A stretch of DNA of 6,918 bases from CAZDYI01 sp964509765 (GTDB lineage Bacteria; Pseudomonadota; Gammaproteobacteria; Tethybacterales; Tethybacteraceae), in NCBI GenBank assembly GCA_964509765.1, contig CAZDYI010000141.1, positions 1 to 6,918 of the forward strand, in the 5' to 3' direction. Under the pieces are notes generated by a model. It was not told the DNA's origin. It saw only the letters and a program-made list of their open reading frames with translations, and made no database searches. Shown here piece by piece: positions 1 through 6,435 of this stretch (the stretch's first letter is position 1; each line of letters opens with the position of its first letter). Position numbers and translations under genes: made by a program.

Positions 1-828
1 CTCCTGCTCGAGCGCGGGGCCGTGCTCGGCGGGAAGAGCGAAAGGGGCGACACCGCCCTGCACAGGGTCGCGGACTACCAGGTGTCGGACGTCGGCTGGG
101 AGGCGGTGACCCAGCTCATCGGGCCGGGCGACGTCGACGCCCCGGACGCCTTCGGCGCCTCGCCGATCCACCCCGCGTCCTTCGACGGCAGCCTTACCAC
201 GGTGCGCAGGCTGCTCGCGCTAGGGGCGGACCCGGGCCTTGCCAACATGCGCGACGTCGTCCCGCTCCACTGGGCGGCGATCACCGACAAGCCCGAGGTG
301 ATTCGCGAACTCGCCCGCGCCGGCGCCTTCGTCGACGCCAAGGACGAGGTCGGCGCGACCCCTCTCTACCAGGCCGCGCGCTTCGGCAACCACGAGGCGG
401 TGCGCGCGCTCCTCGCCGCGGGCGCCGATCCAGCGACGGTCTCGCAGAAGGGCAAGCTCGCTATCCACGCCGCGGCAGAGGAGGGCCACGTCGAGGCCGC
501 CGCGGTCCTCGCCCGGGCGGGCTCGCCGCTCGAGTTCCTCGACGACGAGGGCAACTCGCCGCTGCAGGCCGCGGCGATCAACGGCTGGGACGACACGATC
601 GAGGCGCTGATCGAGGCCGGCGCCGACCCCGACTTCCAGGACGGCAACGGCGAGACCGCGCTGCACAAGTCCTCGCTTTCGAACCGCGGCAAGCCGACCG
701 GGGTGCTCATCGACTACGGCGCCGACACCACGGTTGCCGACGCCTCGGGGACCTCGCCGCTCGGCGCGGCCTGGCGCAACGGCCACATCCGCTCGTTCTT
801 CACGCTGCTGTTCTCGAAGGTAACCTGA
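1..828 (+). CDS. Ankyrin-repeat protein (5'-partial)
   Basis: The reading frame is open from the first base and begins mid-repeat with LLLERGA, the typical end of an ankyrin repeat, so the true start lies upstream; an internal GTG at 22 is not a credible start. The visible 275 residues are almost entirely ankyrin repeats of about 33 residues. Repeat starts (numbered from base 1) lie near residues 16, 51, 84, 117, 150, 183, 216 and 249, with recurring G-x-T/S-P/A-L-H/x-x-A-A and LL-x-x-GAD-P signatures. The first full repeat is slightly expanded (residues 22-45), and the last is degenerate and ends in a hydrophobic FFTLLF stretch that probably caps the stack. Ankyrin stacks bind other proteins; no catalytic domain or signal peptide is visible in the part present. 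The partner is unknown. The stop lies one base before the ftsY start, and the gene's last codons carry the ftsY ribosome binding site, so the two are probably co-translated. Confidence 0.93.
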   Translation, partial: LLLERGAVLGGKSERGDTALHRVADYQVSDVGWEAVTQLIGPGDVDAPDAFGASPIHPASFDGSLTTVRRLLALGADPGLANMRDVVPLHWAAITDKPEVIRELARAGAFVDAKDEVGATPLYQAARFGNHEAVRALLAAGADPATVSQKGKLAIHAAAEEGHVEAAAVLARAGSPLEFLDDEGNSPLQAAAINGWDDTIEALIEAGADPDFQDGNGETALHKSSLSNRGKPTGVLIDYGADTTVADASGTSPLGAAWRNGHIRSFFTLLFSKVT

Positions 829-829
829 G

Positions 830-1729
830 ATGGCCGGCCTCAAGGCCGCGCTCGGGCGGATGCGCGACAGGTTCGGCGCCCTGCCGGCCAACCCCGACGC
901 AGACGGGTTCTTCAAGGACCTTGAGTCCGCGCTGCTGCGCTCGGACGTCGGGACGGAGACCGCAAGGTGGATCGCAGCGCAGGTAAAGGAGCGCGCTGGC
1001 GAGCAGGCGGACCTCGCCGCGCTCGGGAGCGCGACCATGGACTCCGTCGGCGAGCTGCTCGGCCGGCTCGAGGACAGACCGGTCCCCTGGAAGACTGTTC
1101 CGCACGTGGTCATGCTCGTCGGGACCAACGGCGGTGGTAAGACCACTACGGTCGCCAAGCTCGCGCGCAAGGCGCAGGAGGACGGCAAGTCAGTCGTGCT
1201 CGCCGCGGCCGACACCTTCCGCGCCGCGGCGACCGCGCAGCTCGACTCGCTCGCGCGCACGCTCGACAGCGTGCGGGTTGTCCGCGACGCAAAGGACCCG
1301 GGGGCGGTCGCCTACGGCGCGGTGTCCGCGGGGATAGCGTCCAAGGCGGACCTCGTCGTGATCGACACCGCCGGCAGGCAGCCTACGAGCGACGCGCTCA
1401 TGGCCGAGGCGAGGAAGATCGACCGCGCGGTCGCCAAGGCGATGGACGGGGCGCCGCACGAGCGCATCCTCGCGATCGACGCCAACACAGGGCAGAACGC
1501 GCTGCGCCAGGTCGAGGCCTTCGACGGCGAGCTCGGGCTCACCGGCTGCGTGCTCACCAAGCTCGACGGAACCGCCCGCGGCGGGATCATCATGGCGATC
1601 GCGCTCAAGCACCCTGTGCCGGTGATGTACGTCGGGGTGGGCGAGGGCACCGACGACCTGATCCCGTTCAGGCCCGGCGAGTTCGCCGAGGCGCTGTTCG
1701 CCGCCGAGGCGCAGCCGGCCGGCGGGTAG
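830..1729 (+). CDS. ftsY: Signal recognition particle receptor GTPase FtsY
   Basis: FtsY docks SRP-ribosome complexes at the inner membrane and, through paired GTP hydrolysis with Ffh, delivers nascent membrane proteins to SecYEG. The 299-residue protein has a helical N domain (about 1-85) and a complete G domain: P-loop GTNGGGKTTT at 98-107, DTFRAAA at 128-134, DTAGR at 179-183, guanine-specificity TKLDG at 243-247 followed by GG at 251-252, and the closing GVGEGTDDLIPF at 269-280. The DTFRAAA and closing motifs, and the absence of an Ffh-type C-terminal M domain, favour FtsY over Ffh. The long acidic A domain of E. coli FtsY is absent; short FtsY proteins are common in other lineages, so this is not a truncation. 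The P-loop has GGG where GVG or GTG is more usual, leaving the invariant Gly-Lys-Thr intact. The ATG at 830 follows the ankyrin stop by one base and has GAAGG at 816-820 at good spacing. Its neighbours are unusual for ftsY. Confidence 0.95.
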   Translation: MAGLKAALGRMRDRFGALPANPDADGFFKDLESALLRSDVGTETARWIAAQVKERAGEQADLAALGSATMDSVGELLGRLEDRPVPWKTVPHVVMLVGTNGGGKTTTVAKLARKAQEDGKSVVLAAADTFRAAATAQLDSLARTLDSVRVVRDAKDPGAVAYGAVSAGIASKADLVVIDTAGRQPTSDALMAEARKIDRAVAKAMDGAPHERILAIDANTGQNALRQVEAFDGELGLTGCVLTKLDGTARGGIIMAIALKHPVPVMYVGVGEGTDDLIPFRPGEFAEALFAAEAQPAGG

Positions 1730-1735
1730 GCAGGC

Positions 1736-2428
1736 ATGCACCGGGTCCTCGAGCGGATGCGGGGCGGCCTCGTTGTCTCCTGCCAGCCCGTGGACGGCGG
1801 GCCGCTTGACCGGCCCGACATCGTCGCGCGCCTGGCGCTCGCCGCGCTCGCAGGCGGGGCGGCCGGCCTGCGCATCGAGGGCGCCGCGAACCTGCGGGCC
1901 GTCCGGGAGGTGACCGACGCGCCGGTCATCGGGCTAGTCAAGAGCGGCCGGCCCGGAACCGAGGTCCGCATCACCTCGTCCTCGGAGGACGTCGACGCGC
2001 TCGCCGGCGAGGGCGCGGACGTGATCGCCTTCGACGCGACCGGCCGGCCGAGGCCCGAGCCGCTCGAGTGCATTGCGGAAAGAATCCGCGCCCGCGGAAA
2101 GCTCGCCATGGCGGACTGCTCGGAGGCCTCCGACGGAGCCGCTGCCGCGGCCCTCGGCTGCGAGGTCCTCGGGTCGACCATGTCCGGCTACGTCGGGCCG
2201 GAGGCGCCGGAGGAGCCCGACCTGGAGCTGGTCCGGTCGCTGGCCGGGCACGGGAGGTTCGTCGTGGCCGAGGGGCGCTACAACAGCCCGGACCTTGCTG
2301 CGCAGGCGGTCGGCGCAGGCGCCGACGCCGTGGTCGTCGGGTCAGCGATCACCCGTCCCGAACACGTGGCCTCATGGTTCGCCGAGGCCGTCCGGAAGGC
2401 GGCGGGCGACAGGGTGGACGGCGGGTGA
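1736..2428 (+). CDS. nanE: N-acetylmannosamine-6-phosphate 2-epimerase NanE
   Basis: This predicted cytosolic TIM-barrel enzyme interconverts ManNAc-6-phosphate and GlcNAc-6-phosphate, feeding ManNAc or sialic acid into the amino-sugar pathway. The 230 residues match the family from end to end: GGLVVSCQ at 10-17, GGAAGLRIEG at 40-49, PVIGLVK at 63-69 with the catalytic Lys69, IAFDATGR-x-RP at 97-106, LAMADCSE at 123-130 (usually ADIS), STMSGY at 147-152, VVAEGR at 176-181 with Glu179 at the second catalytic position, and the phosphate-binding VVVGSAITRP at 199-208. Length is normal for NanE. The ATG at 1736 lies 6 nt after the ftsY stop with only weak purine-rich sequence (TAGG, CAGG) in front, so expression may depend on translation from ftsY. 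Its stop overlaps the nanK start. I recognise the family by motif recall; no search was run. Confidence 0.93.
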   Translation: MHRVLERMRGGLVVSCQPVDGGPLDRPDIVARLALAALAGGAAGLRIEGAANLRAVREVTDAPVIGLVKSGRPGTEVRITSSSEDVDALAGEGADVIAFDATGRPRPEPLECIAERIRARGKLAMADCSEASDGAAAAALGCEVLGSTMSGYVGPEAPEEPDLELVRSLAGHGRFVVAEGRYNSPDLAAQAVGAGADAVVVGSAITRPEHVASWFAEAVRKAAGDRVDGG

Positions 2429-3285
2429 CCCTGCTAGCCGTCGACATCGGCGGGACAAAGACCCTGGTCACGCTCGTCGACGGTGCGGCCGTCGTGGACC
2501 GCGCCGAGGCCCCGACGGACCGCGAGGCCGGGCCGGAGGAGTGGGTGCGCGGGATGGCCGAGACGGCGAAGGGGTGGGAGGGGCGCTTCGACCGGGCCGG
2601 GATAACGGTCACGGGACTGGTCAAGGACAACCGCTGGCGCTCGCTGAACGCGGAGACGCTCGCGATACCCGGCCGCTTCGCGCTGCACGAGGCGGCCGAG
2701 GGCGCGCTCGGCGTGCCGGTCACGCTCTGCAACGACGCCCAGGCATCTGCGTGGGGCGAGCACGTGCACGGCGCCGGCAGGGACAAGGACATCGTTTTCC
2801 TTACGGTGTCGACCGGCATCGGCGGCGGCGCGGTCTCGAACGGCCGGCTCGTCTCCGGGCGCGGCGGCGTCGCCGGGCACTTCGGCCAGGCGCTCCCGCT
2901 GCCCGAGGGCCCGGAGGAGCGCCTCGAGGACTGCGCGTCGGGCAGGTGGATCGCGGCCGAGGGGAAGAGGCTCGGAATCGGCGAGGACGCGCGCGCAGTC
3001 TTCGACGCCGCAGACGGCGGGAGCGAGGACGCGGAGGGCGTCCTGCAGGCCTCCGCGCGCAGGGTGGCGCGCCTCTCCCACGACCTGCAGCTGATGTTCG
3101 ACCCCCACATCACCGTCATCGGAGGCGGGGTGGGCCTCGCGCCCGGCTACATCGAGCGGATGGAGGAGAGCGTCGCGCACTTCCAGCCGCTCGTGCGCCC
3201 TACCTTCGTCCGGGCCGAGCTCGGCGCCGATGCCGGAGTGATCGGCGTCGCGGACCTGGCGAAAAGGAGCCGGCCTGCGCCCTGA
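2425..3285 (+). CDS. nanK: N-acetylmannosamine kinase NanK (ROK family, zinc motif absent)
   Basis: NanK uses ATP to phosphorylate ManNAc at O6, giving the substrate of NanE encoded just upstream. The start is the GTG at 2425, whose last two bases are part of the nanE TGA; the frame is open further upstream but only the part from here is homologous. The 286 residues carry the ATP phosphate loop DIGGTKT at 7-13, NDAQASAWGE at 103-112 with catalytic-base Asp104, the second phosphate loop STGIGGG at 129-135, GGVAGHFGQ at 147-155, ASGR at 171-174 and VIGGGVGLAPGY at 231-242. The NDAQ-x-AW and VSTGIGGG spacing resembles E. coli NanK more than glucokinases. No N-terminal helix-turn-helix is present, so it is not a NagC-type repressor. 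The ROK zinc site is missing: Gln155 stands where the ligand His is expected, and the segment that should hold the three cysteines (156-170) is about six residues shorter and lacks them. Confidence is high for ROK kinase and good for NanK. Confidence 0.9.
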   Translation: MTLLAVDIGGTKTLVTLVDGAAVVDRAEAPTDREAGPEEWVRGMAETAKGWEGRFDRAGITVTGLVKDNRWRSLNAETLAIPGRFALHEAAEGALGVPVTLCNDAQASAWGEHVHGAGRDKDIVFLTVSTGIGGGAVSNGRLVSGRGGVAGHFGQALPLPEGPEERLEDCASGRWIAAEGKRLGIGEDARAVFDAADGGSEDAEGVLQASARRVARLSHDLQLMFDPHITVIGGGVGLAPGYIERMEESVAHFQPLVRPTFVRAELGADAGVIGVADLAKRSRPAP

Positions 3286-3294
3286 CGGTGCGGC

Positions 3295-3300
3295 TACAAT
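3295..3300 (+). promoter_or_regulatory. Possible -10 element upstream of the binding-protein gene
   Basis: TACAAT lies in the 75-nt gap between nanK and the solute-binding protein gene and is a one-mismatch match to the sigma-70 -10 consensus in very GC-rich surroundings. No convincing -35 box is found at 15-19 bp upstream (that stretch reads as the GC-rich end of nanK) and there is no extended -10 TG. If used, transcription would begin near 3307, giving a leader of about 54 nt that contains the hairpins described at 3325-3353. An activator-dependent promoter is possible but unproven. Confidence 0.25.
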
Positions 3301-3324
3301 CGGCAGTTGCGGCGCAAGGCAAAG

Positions 3325-3353
3325 GCCCCCGGGTGGGGCGGCCGCGCCGGGGG
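3325..3353 (+). promoter_or_regulatory. Leader with two mutually exclusive hairpins next to the RBS
   Basis: Two perfect stems compete for the same bases. GCCCC (3325-3329) can pair with GGGGC (3335-3339) around a 5-nt loop. Alternatively CCCCCGG (3326-3332) can pair with CCGGGGG (3347-3353) around a 14-nt loop. The second stem takes in the first two G of the Shine-Dalgarno sequence GGAGG at 3352-3356 and could limit ribosome access, while the first leaves it free. This could be translational control of the binding protein, but GC-rich DNA forms such pairings easily by chance and no ligand or regulator is suggested. Confidence 0.35.
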
Positions 3354-3356
3354 AGG
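3352..3356 (+). promoter_or_regulatory. Strong ribosome binding site for the solute-binding protein
   Basis: GGAGG followed by a four-A spacer precedes the ATG at 3361. It is the best Shine-Dalgarno match upstream of the candidate starts here and decides against the in-frame TTG at 3307, which would add residues in front of an otherwise well-formed signal peptide. Confidence 0.8.
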
Positions 3357-3360
3357 AAAA

Positions 3361-4668
3361 ATGAGAACCAAGAACAGAATGCGCGCCGGCTCCTCAGCGC
3401 TCGCCGCGCTCTTGCTGTCCGTCTCCGCGCAGTCCGAGGTAACCGTCCTCGGCTGGCCCGGCGGGCCCGAGGAAACCGCGCTCCGGGCGGTGGCCGAGAT
3501 CTACAACGCACGCTCGGACGTCTCCGAGGACAACAAGGTCGAGCTGCTGTTCACCTCGCGCGACGGCTTCTTCGACAAGCTCCAGGTCGACCTCGCCGCG
3601 GGCAGCACCGCGTTCGACGTCAACCTGCTCGCGACCTACTCGATCGGCAAGTACGCCCCCTACATGGAGCCGGTCTCGCTCTCGGGCGAGGCGGGCCGGG
3701 TGTTCGGCGACACGGTGCTCGAGACCATGCGCTTCGACGGCGAGCAGTACGGGGTGCCGACCGACCTGTCGCTGCACTTCCTCTACTACCGCAAGGACCT
3801 GATCGACGCTCTGCTTTCGGACTCGGCCGCGCGGGAGCGCTACGGAGAGATCGCCCTGGAGCACCTCGGCAAGGCCCTGCGGCCCAAGAGCCCGGAGAAC
3901 TGGACCTGGGAGGACTTCGTCGCCAACGCGCTGTACTTCAGCAGGTCCGTCAACCCGGACAGCCCGACCCGCTACGGGACCGTGATCCAGGCCAAGAACC
4001 TGCTGTTCAACATGATGGTATTCCACTCGTGGCCGCGCAGCTACGGAGCCGACTGGCTGAACTCAAGCGGCAACGTCTCTGTCGACAGCGACGCCTACCG
4101 CACCGCCCTGTCGATGGCGAAGATGCTATTCGACCTCGGCGCCACGCCGCCGGACTCGACGTCCTACGAGTATGCCGAGGCGAACGCCGCCTACTCGTCC
4201 GGCCAGGTCGCCGCGATGGTGCAGTGGAACGCGGCCGCGGCCGAGCTCACCGAGGCCCAGGCCGACACCGCGACCTTCGCCCCGCCGTCGGGCCCCGAGG
4301 GCCGCTTCACCCACATCCACGGGCTCGGCTTCGGACTGAACGCCGCCGCGACGAACAAGCGCGGCGCCGAGGCGTTCCTGAGGTGGCTGTCTACAGAGGA
4401 GGCCGCGCTCGCGTACGCCAAGGCCGGCGGCGCGCCCGGGCTCGCGGCCAGCACGGCTGCGAAGATCTCCGGCGACCGCCCGGACCTCGTGCAGGTCGGC
4501 GAGTTCGCCTCGACCTACGGCTTCGTGATGAGGGGCGGCACGTCAGCGAACGCGCTGTCGGTCTACGAGGCCCAGGCCAAGGAGTTCACGGGCTACTGGG
4601 CGGGAACGCAGGGCCTCGACGAGGCCCTCGGCAACGCCTCCGCCGCGATGTCCGACCTGCTGAAGTAG
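3361..4668 (+). CDS. ABC sugar transporter, periplasmic solute-binding protein (family 1)
   Basis: This is the exported binding component of a CUT1-type carbohydrate importer, which captures sugar in the periplasm and presents it to the permeases encoded downstream. The 435-residue precursor has a basic N-terminus (MRTKNRMR), a hydrophobic core at about 9-22 and a likely signal peptidase I site after VSA at 21-23; no lipobox cysteine follows, indicating a soluble periplasmic protein. The mature protein has the family 1 layout: EVTVLGW at 26-32, a LQVDLAAGSTAFDV segment at 75-88, GVPTDLSLHFLYYRKDLID at 131-149 (the hinge-region signature), PENWTWEDF at 178-186, GQVAAMVQWN at 281-290, and a C-terminal part with EAFLRWLSTEEAA at 337-349. 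Aromatic residues such as Trp181 and Trp289 are candidate sugar stackers. Length is typical. Substrate cannot be read directly; adjacency to nanE and nanK suggests ManNAc, sialic acid or a related amino sugar. It has a strong ribosome binding site. Confidence 0.9.
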   Translation: MRTKNRMRAGSSALAALLLSVSAQSEVTVLGWPGGPEETALRAVAEIYNARSDVSEDNKVELLFTSRDGFFDKLQVDLAAGSTAFDVNLLATYSIGKYAPYMEPVSLSGEAGRVFGDTVLETMRFDGEQYGVPTDLSLHFLYYRKDLIDALLSDSAARERYGEIALEHLGKALRPKSPENWTWEDFVANALYFSRSVNPDSPTRYGTVIQAKNLLFNMMVFHSWPRSYGADWLNSSGNVSVDSDAYRTALSMAKMLFDLGATPPDSTSYEYAEANAAYSSGQVAAMVQWNAAAAELTEAQADTATFAPPSGPEGRFTHIHGLGFGLNAAATNKRGAEAFLRWLSTEEAALAYAKAGGAPGLAASTAAKISGDRPDLVQVGEFASTYGFVMRGGTSANALSVYEAQAKEFTGYWAGTQGLDEALGNASAAMSDLLK

Positions 4669-4682
4669 GGCGCGGGGCCAGG

Positions 4683-4706
4683 CGCGGCATGCCGGCGCAT
4701 GCCGCG
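4683..4706 (+). promoter_or_regulatory. Perfect 10-bp hairpin between binding-protein and permease genes
   Basis: CGCGGCATGC (4683-4692) and GCATGCCGCG (4697-4706) are exact reverse complements around a CGGC tetraloop. The hairpin begins 15 nt after the binding-protein stop and ends 26 nt before the permease start. No T-tract follows, so it is not a standard intrinsic terminator. In binding-protein-dependent operons such as malE-malF, an intergenic stem-loop protects the upstream message from 3' exonucleases and allows much more binding protein than permease; the same role is inferred here from position and shape. Confidence 0.6.
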
Positions 4707-4732
4707 GTCCGGAACAGGCCGGGAGCCGCCGC

Positions 4733-5599
4733 ATGGCTGTGAGCGACCGAGTCGAGAACGCCGTGCTCGCGAGCCCGGCGGTCCTGTTCCTGCTTGCGAT
4801 CCTCGGGTTCCCGGTCGTCCTCAGCGTCGTCTACGGCTTCTCCGAGACAAGCTTCCAGACCCTGTCCTCGCCCGAGTACTCGGGCCTGGAGAACTTCCGG
4901 GACGTCATCGGCGACCGGTCGTTCTGGGGCGCGGCGTGGTTCTCGCTGCGCTTCGGGCTGCTGACCGCGGCGCTCGAGTGCGCGCTGGGCCTCGCGCTCG
5001 CCGTGTACCTCGCGCCGCTGATCCAAAGGCACGGGTGGACCGTTGCCGTGCTGATCATCCCGATGATCGTCGCGCCGGCGATGATGGGCCTGATGTACCG
5101 CCTGGTGCTCCACGAGTTCGCGGGCTCGGTCCCGCACTACTTCTACAGCTGGCTCGGCTGGTCGCCCGCCTTCCTCGGACCGAGGAACGTCTTCGCGACG
5201 GTTGTCGTCGCCGAGACGCTGCAGTGGACCCCGTTTGCCTTCCTCCTGTTCCTCGCCGCGCACCAGTCGATACCGGGCGAGATGCGCGAGGCCGCGGCCG
5301 TCGACGGTACGCGTCCGTGGCGCATGTTCTGGCGGATCGAGCTGCCCCTGATGGTCCCGACGCTCTTCGTCGCGGCGTTCATAAGGTTCATCGACGGGTT
5401 CCGGGTGTTTGACAACATCTACACGCTCGTCGGCGCGGGCCCCGGCGGGTCGACGACGTCGATGTCGATCTACATCTACGAGTCCTTTTTGCGCCGCGGT
5501 GAGATAGGCAAGTCGATGGCCGCGGCGATCCTGCTGTTCGCCTCGGCCTTCGGCGTCCTCGCTGCGGCGCAGCGGCTGCTTAGGAGGGCGGCGCGGTGA
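4733..5599 (+). CDS. ABC sugar transporter permease, MalF/UgpA type
   Basis: This inner-membrane subunit forms half of the translocation channel of the CUT1 importer. Its 288 residues show about six membrane segments (near 12-34, 68-92, 103-125, 152-174, 205-227 and 260-281). The cytoplasmic EAA loop that contacts the ATPase lies between segments four and five: EMREAAAVDG at 183-192 and ELPLMVP at 203-209. The FDNIYTLVGAGPGGST stretch at 226-241 is the signature of MalF-type partners. It lacks the large extra periplasmic domain of E. coli MalF, as do most CUT1 permeases. The ATG at 4733 has GGGAG at 4721-4725 in front. It follows the binding-protein gene after a 64-nt gap with a strong hairpin, and its stop overlaps the start of the second permease. 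Specificity cannot be assigned from the permease itself. Confidence 0.93.
   Translation: MAVSDRVENAVLASPAVLFLLAILGFPVVLSVVYGFSETSFQTLSSPEYSGLENFRDVIGDRSFWGAAWFSLRFGLLTAALECALGLALAVYLAPLIQRHGWTVAVLIIPMIVAPAMMGLMYRLVLHEFAGSVPHYFYSWLGWSPAFLGPRNVFATVVVAETLQWTPFAFLLFLAAHQSIPGEMREAAAVDGTRPWRMFWRIELPLMVPTLFVAAFIRFIDGFRVFDNIYTLVGAGPGGSTTSMSIYIYESFLRRGEIGKSMAAAILLFASAFGVLAAAQRLLRRAAR
5582..5588 (+). promoter_or_regulatory. Strong ribosome binding site for the second permease
   Basis: AGGAGGG lies inside the last codons of the first permease gene, 7 nt before the GTG at 5596. It supports that GTG as the start although it overlaps the upstream stop, and implies coupled synthesis of the two permeases. 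Confidence 0.75.
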
Positions 5600-6423
5600 G
5601 CGTCCGGATGTGGCCGCGCTGGGCGGTGTTCGCGGTCGCGGCGTTCGTCCTGAACTTCCCGGTGATCTCCACCTTCGCGACCGCGTTCAAGGGGCCGCAG
5701 GAGGTGAGCCGGAACCCCTCGCTGTGGGTCGAGTCGCCGACGCTCGCGAACTTCGCCGAGGTCCTGACTGTGAGCGACCGGCTCAACGTGTACCACTACC
5801 TGTGGAACTCCACCGTCGCGGCGCTGATCGGGACTTTGCTGCCGATGGCGGTGGCCTTCCCGCTGGCCTGGCCGATGGCGCGGCGCGGCTACGGCAGGGG
5901 CGTGCTGTTCCCGGTCATAGTCAACCTGCGGGCGCTTCCGCTGATCATCTTCGCGATCCCGCTGTACATGATGTACGCCGCGGCGGGGCTGCTCGACACG
6001 CGCCTGGGGCTGGGCCTGATCCTGGCGGTGGTCAACCTCCCGCTCACGCTGATGCTGCTGGTCAACGCCGTCGCCGACGTCCCCGCCGAGCTGGAGGAGG
6101 CCGCCCGCATGGACGGCGCGGGCACCGGCAGGCTGCTGCTGCGCGTGGTCCTGCCGCTTTGCCGGCCGGCCCTCGTGACGACCTTCGTGCTCGGGTTCAT
6201 CACGGCGTGGAACGAGTTCCTCTTCGGCCTGATGCTGACGACGAGCGAGGCCGTGCCGATGACAGTCGGCGCGTCGTTCTTCTTCGCGACCTCTGGCGGA
6301 GGGGTGCAGTGGGAAGTCGCCGCAGCCGTGATGGCTGTCGCCGCGCTGCCCCCGCTTTTGCTCGGGCTCGTGATGTACCGAAGGATCACCGGCTCGATGG
6401 TGACGGGAGCGGTGAAGGGCTAG
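5596..6423 (+). CDS. ABC sugar transporter permease, MalG/UgpE type
   Basis: This second inner-membrane subunit pairs with the MalF-type permease encoded immediately upstream. The 275 residues have about six membrane segments (near 9-29, 70-95, 103-130, 135-160, 192-214 and 240-262). The EAA loop reads ELEEAARMDGAG at 165-176 followed by VVLPLCRP at 184-191. Also visible are the AWNEFLF motif at 204-210 and the C-terminal GAVKG at 271-275; the extreme C-terminus of MalG-type proteins typically ends this way. The GTG start overlaps the upstream TGA by 4 nt (GTGA), the same arrangement as nanE-nanK. No ATPase gene follows within the window, so the nucleotide-binding subunit must be encoded further downstream or elsewhere, as happens when a shared MsmX/UgpC-type ATPase serves several importers. 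Confidence 0.94.
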   Translation: MSVRMWPRWAVFAVAAFVLNFPVISTFATAFKGPQEVSRNPSLWVESPTLANFAEVLTVSDRLNVYHYLWNSTVAALIGTLLPMAVAFPLAWPMARRGYGRGVLFPVIVNLRALPLIIFAIPLYMMYAAAGLLDTRLGLGLILAVVNLPLTLMLLVNAVADVPAELEEAARMDGAGTGRLLLRVVLPLCRPALVTTFVLGFITAWNEFLFGLMLTTSEAVPMTVGASFFFATSGGGVQWEVAAAVMAVAALPPLLLGLVMYRRITGSMVTGAVKG

Positions 6424-6435
6424 CCTTCCGGCAGT

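Noticed and set aside
220..1260. Open frame on the - strand opposite the ankyrin gene and ftsY.
   Set aside because: It is the antisense shadow of two clearly recognisable + strand genes and has no family features.
830..1729. SRP GTPase as Ffh rather than FtsY.
   Set aside because: The methionine-rich M domain that should follow the G domain in Ffh is absent, and the closing G-domain motif has the FtsY form.
2425..3285. ROK protein as a NagC-type transcriptional repressor or a glucokinase.
   Set aside because: There is no N-terminal helix-turn-helix domain, and the NDAQ-x-AW motif and the overlap with nanE favour ManNAc kinase over glucokinase.
3307..3360. Upstream TTG at 3307 as start of the binding protein.
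   Set aside because: It would put 18 residues in front of a normal signal peptide and has no ribosome binding site, whereas the ATG at 3361 has GGAGG at ideal spacing.
2073..4742. Very long open frame on the + strand running through nanE, nanK and the binding-protein gene.
   Set aside because: It is an overlapping frame kept open by high GC content. Its translation is arginine- and glycine-rich low-complexity sequence, while the other frame gives clear NanE, NanK and binding-protein motifs.
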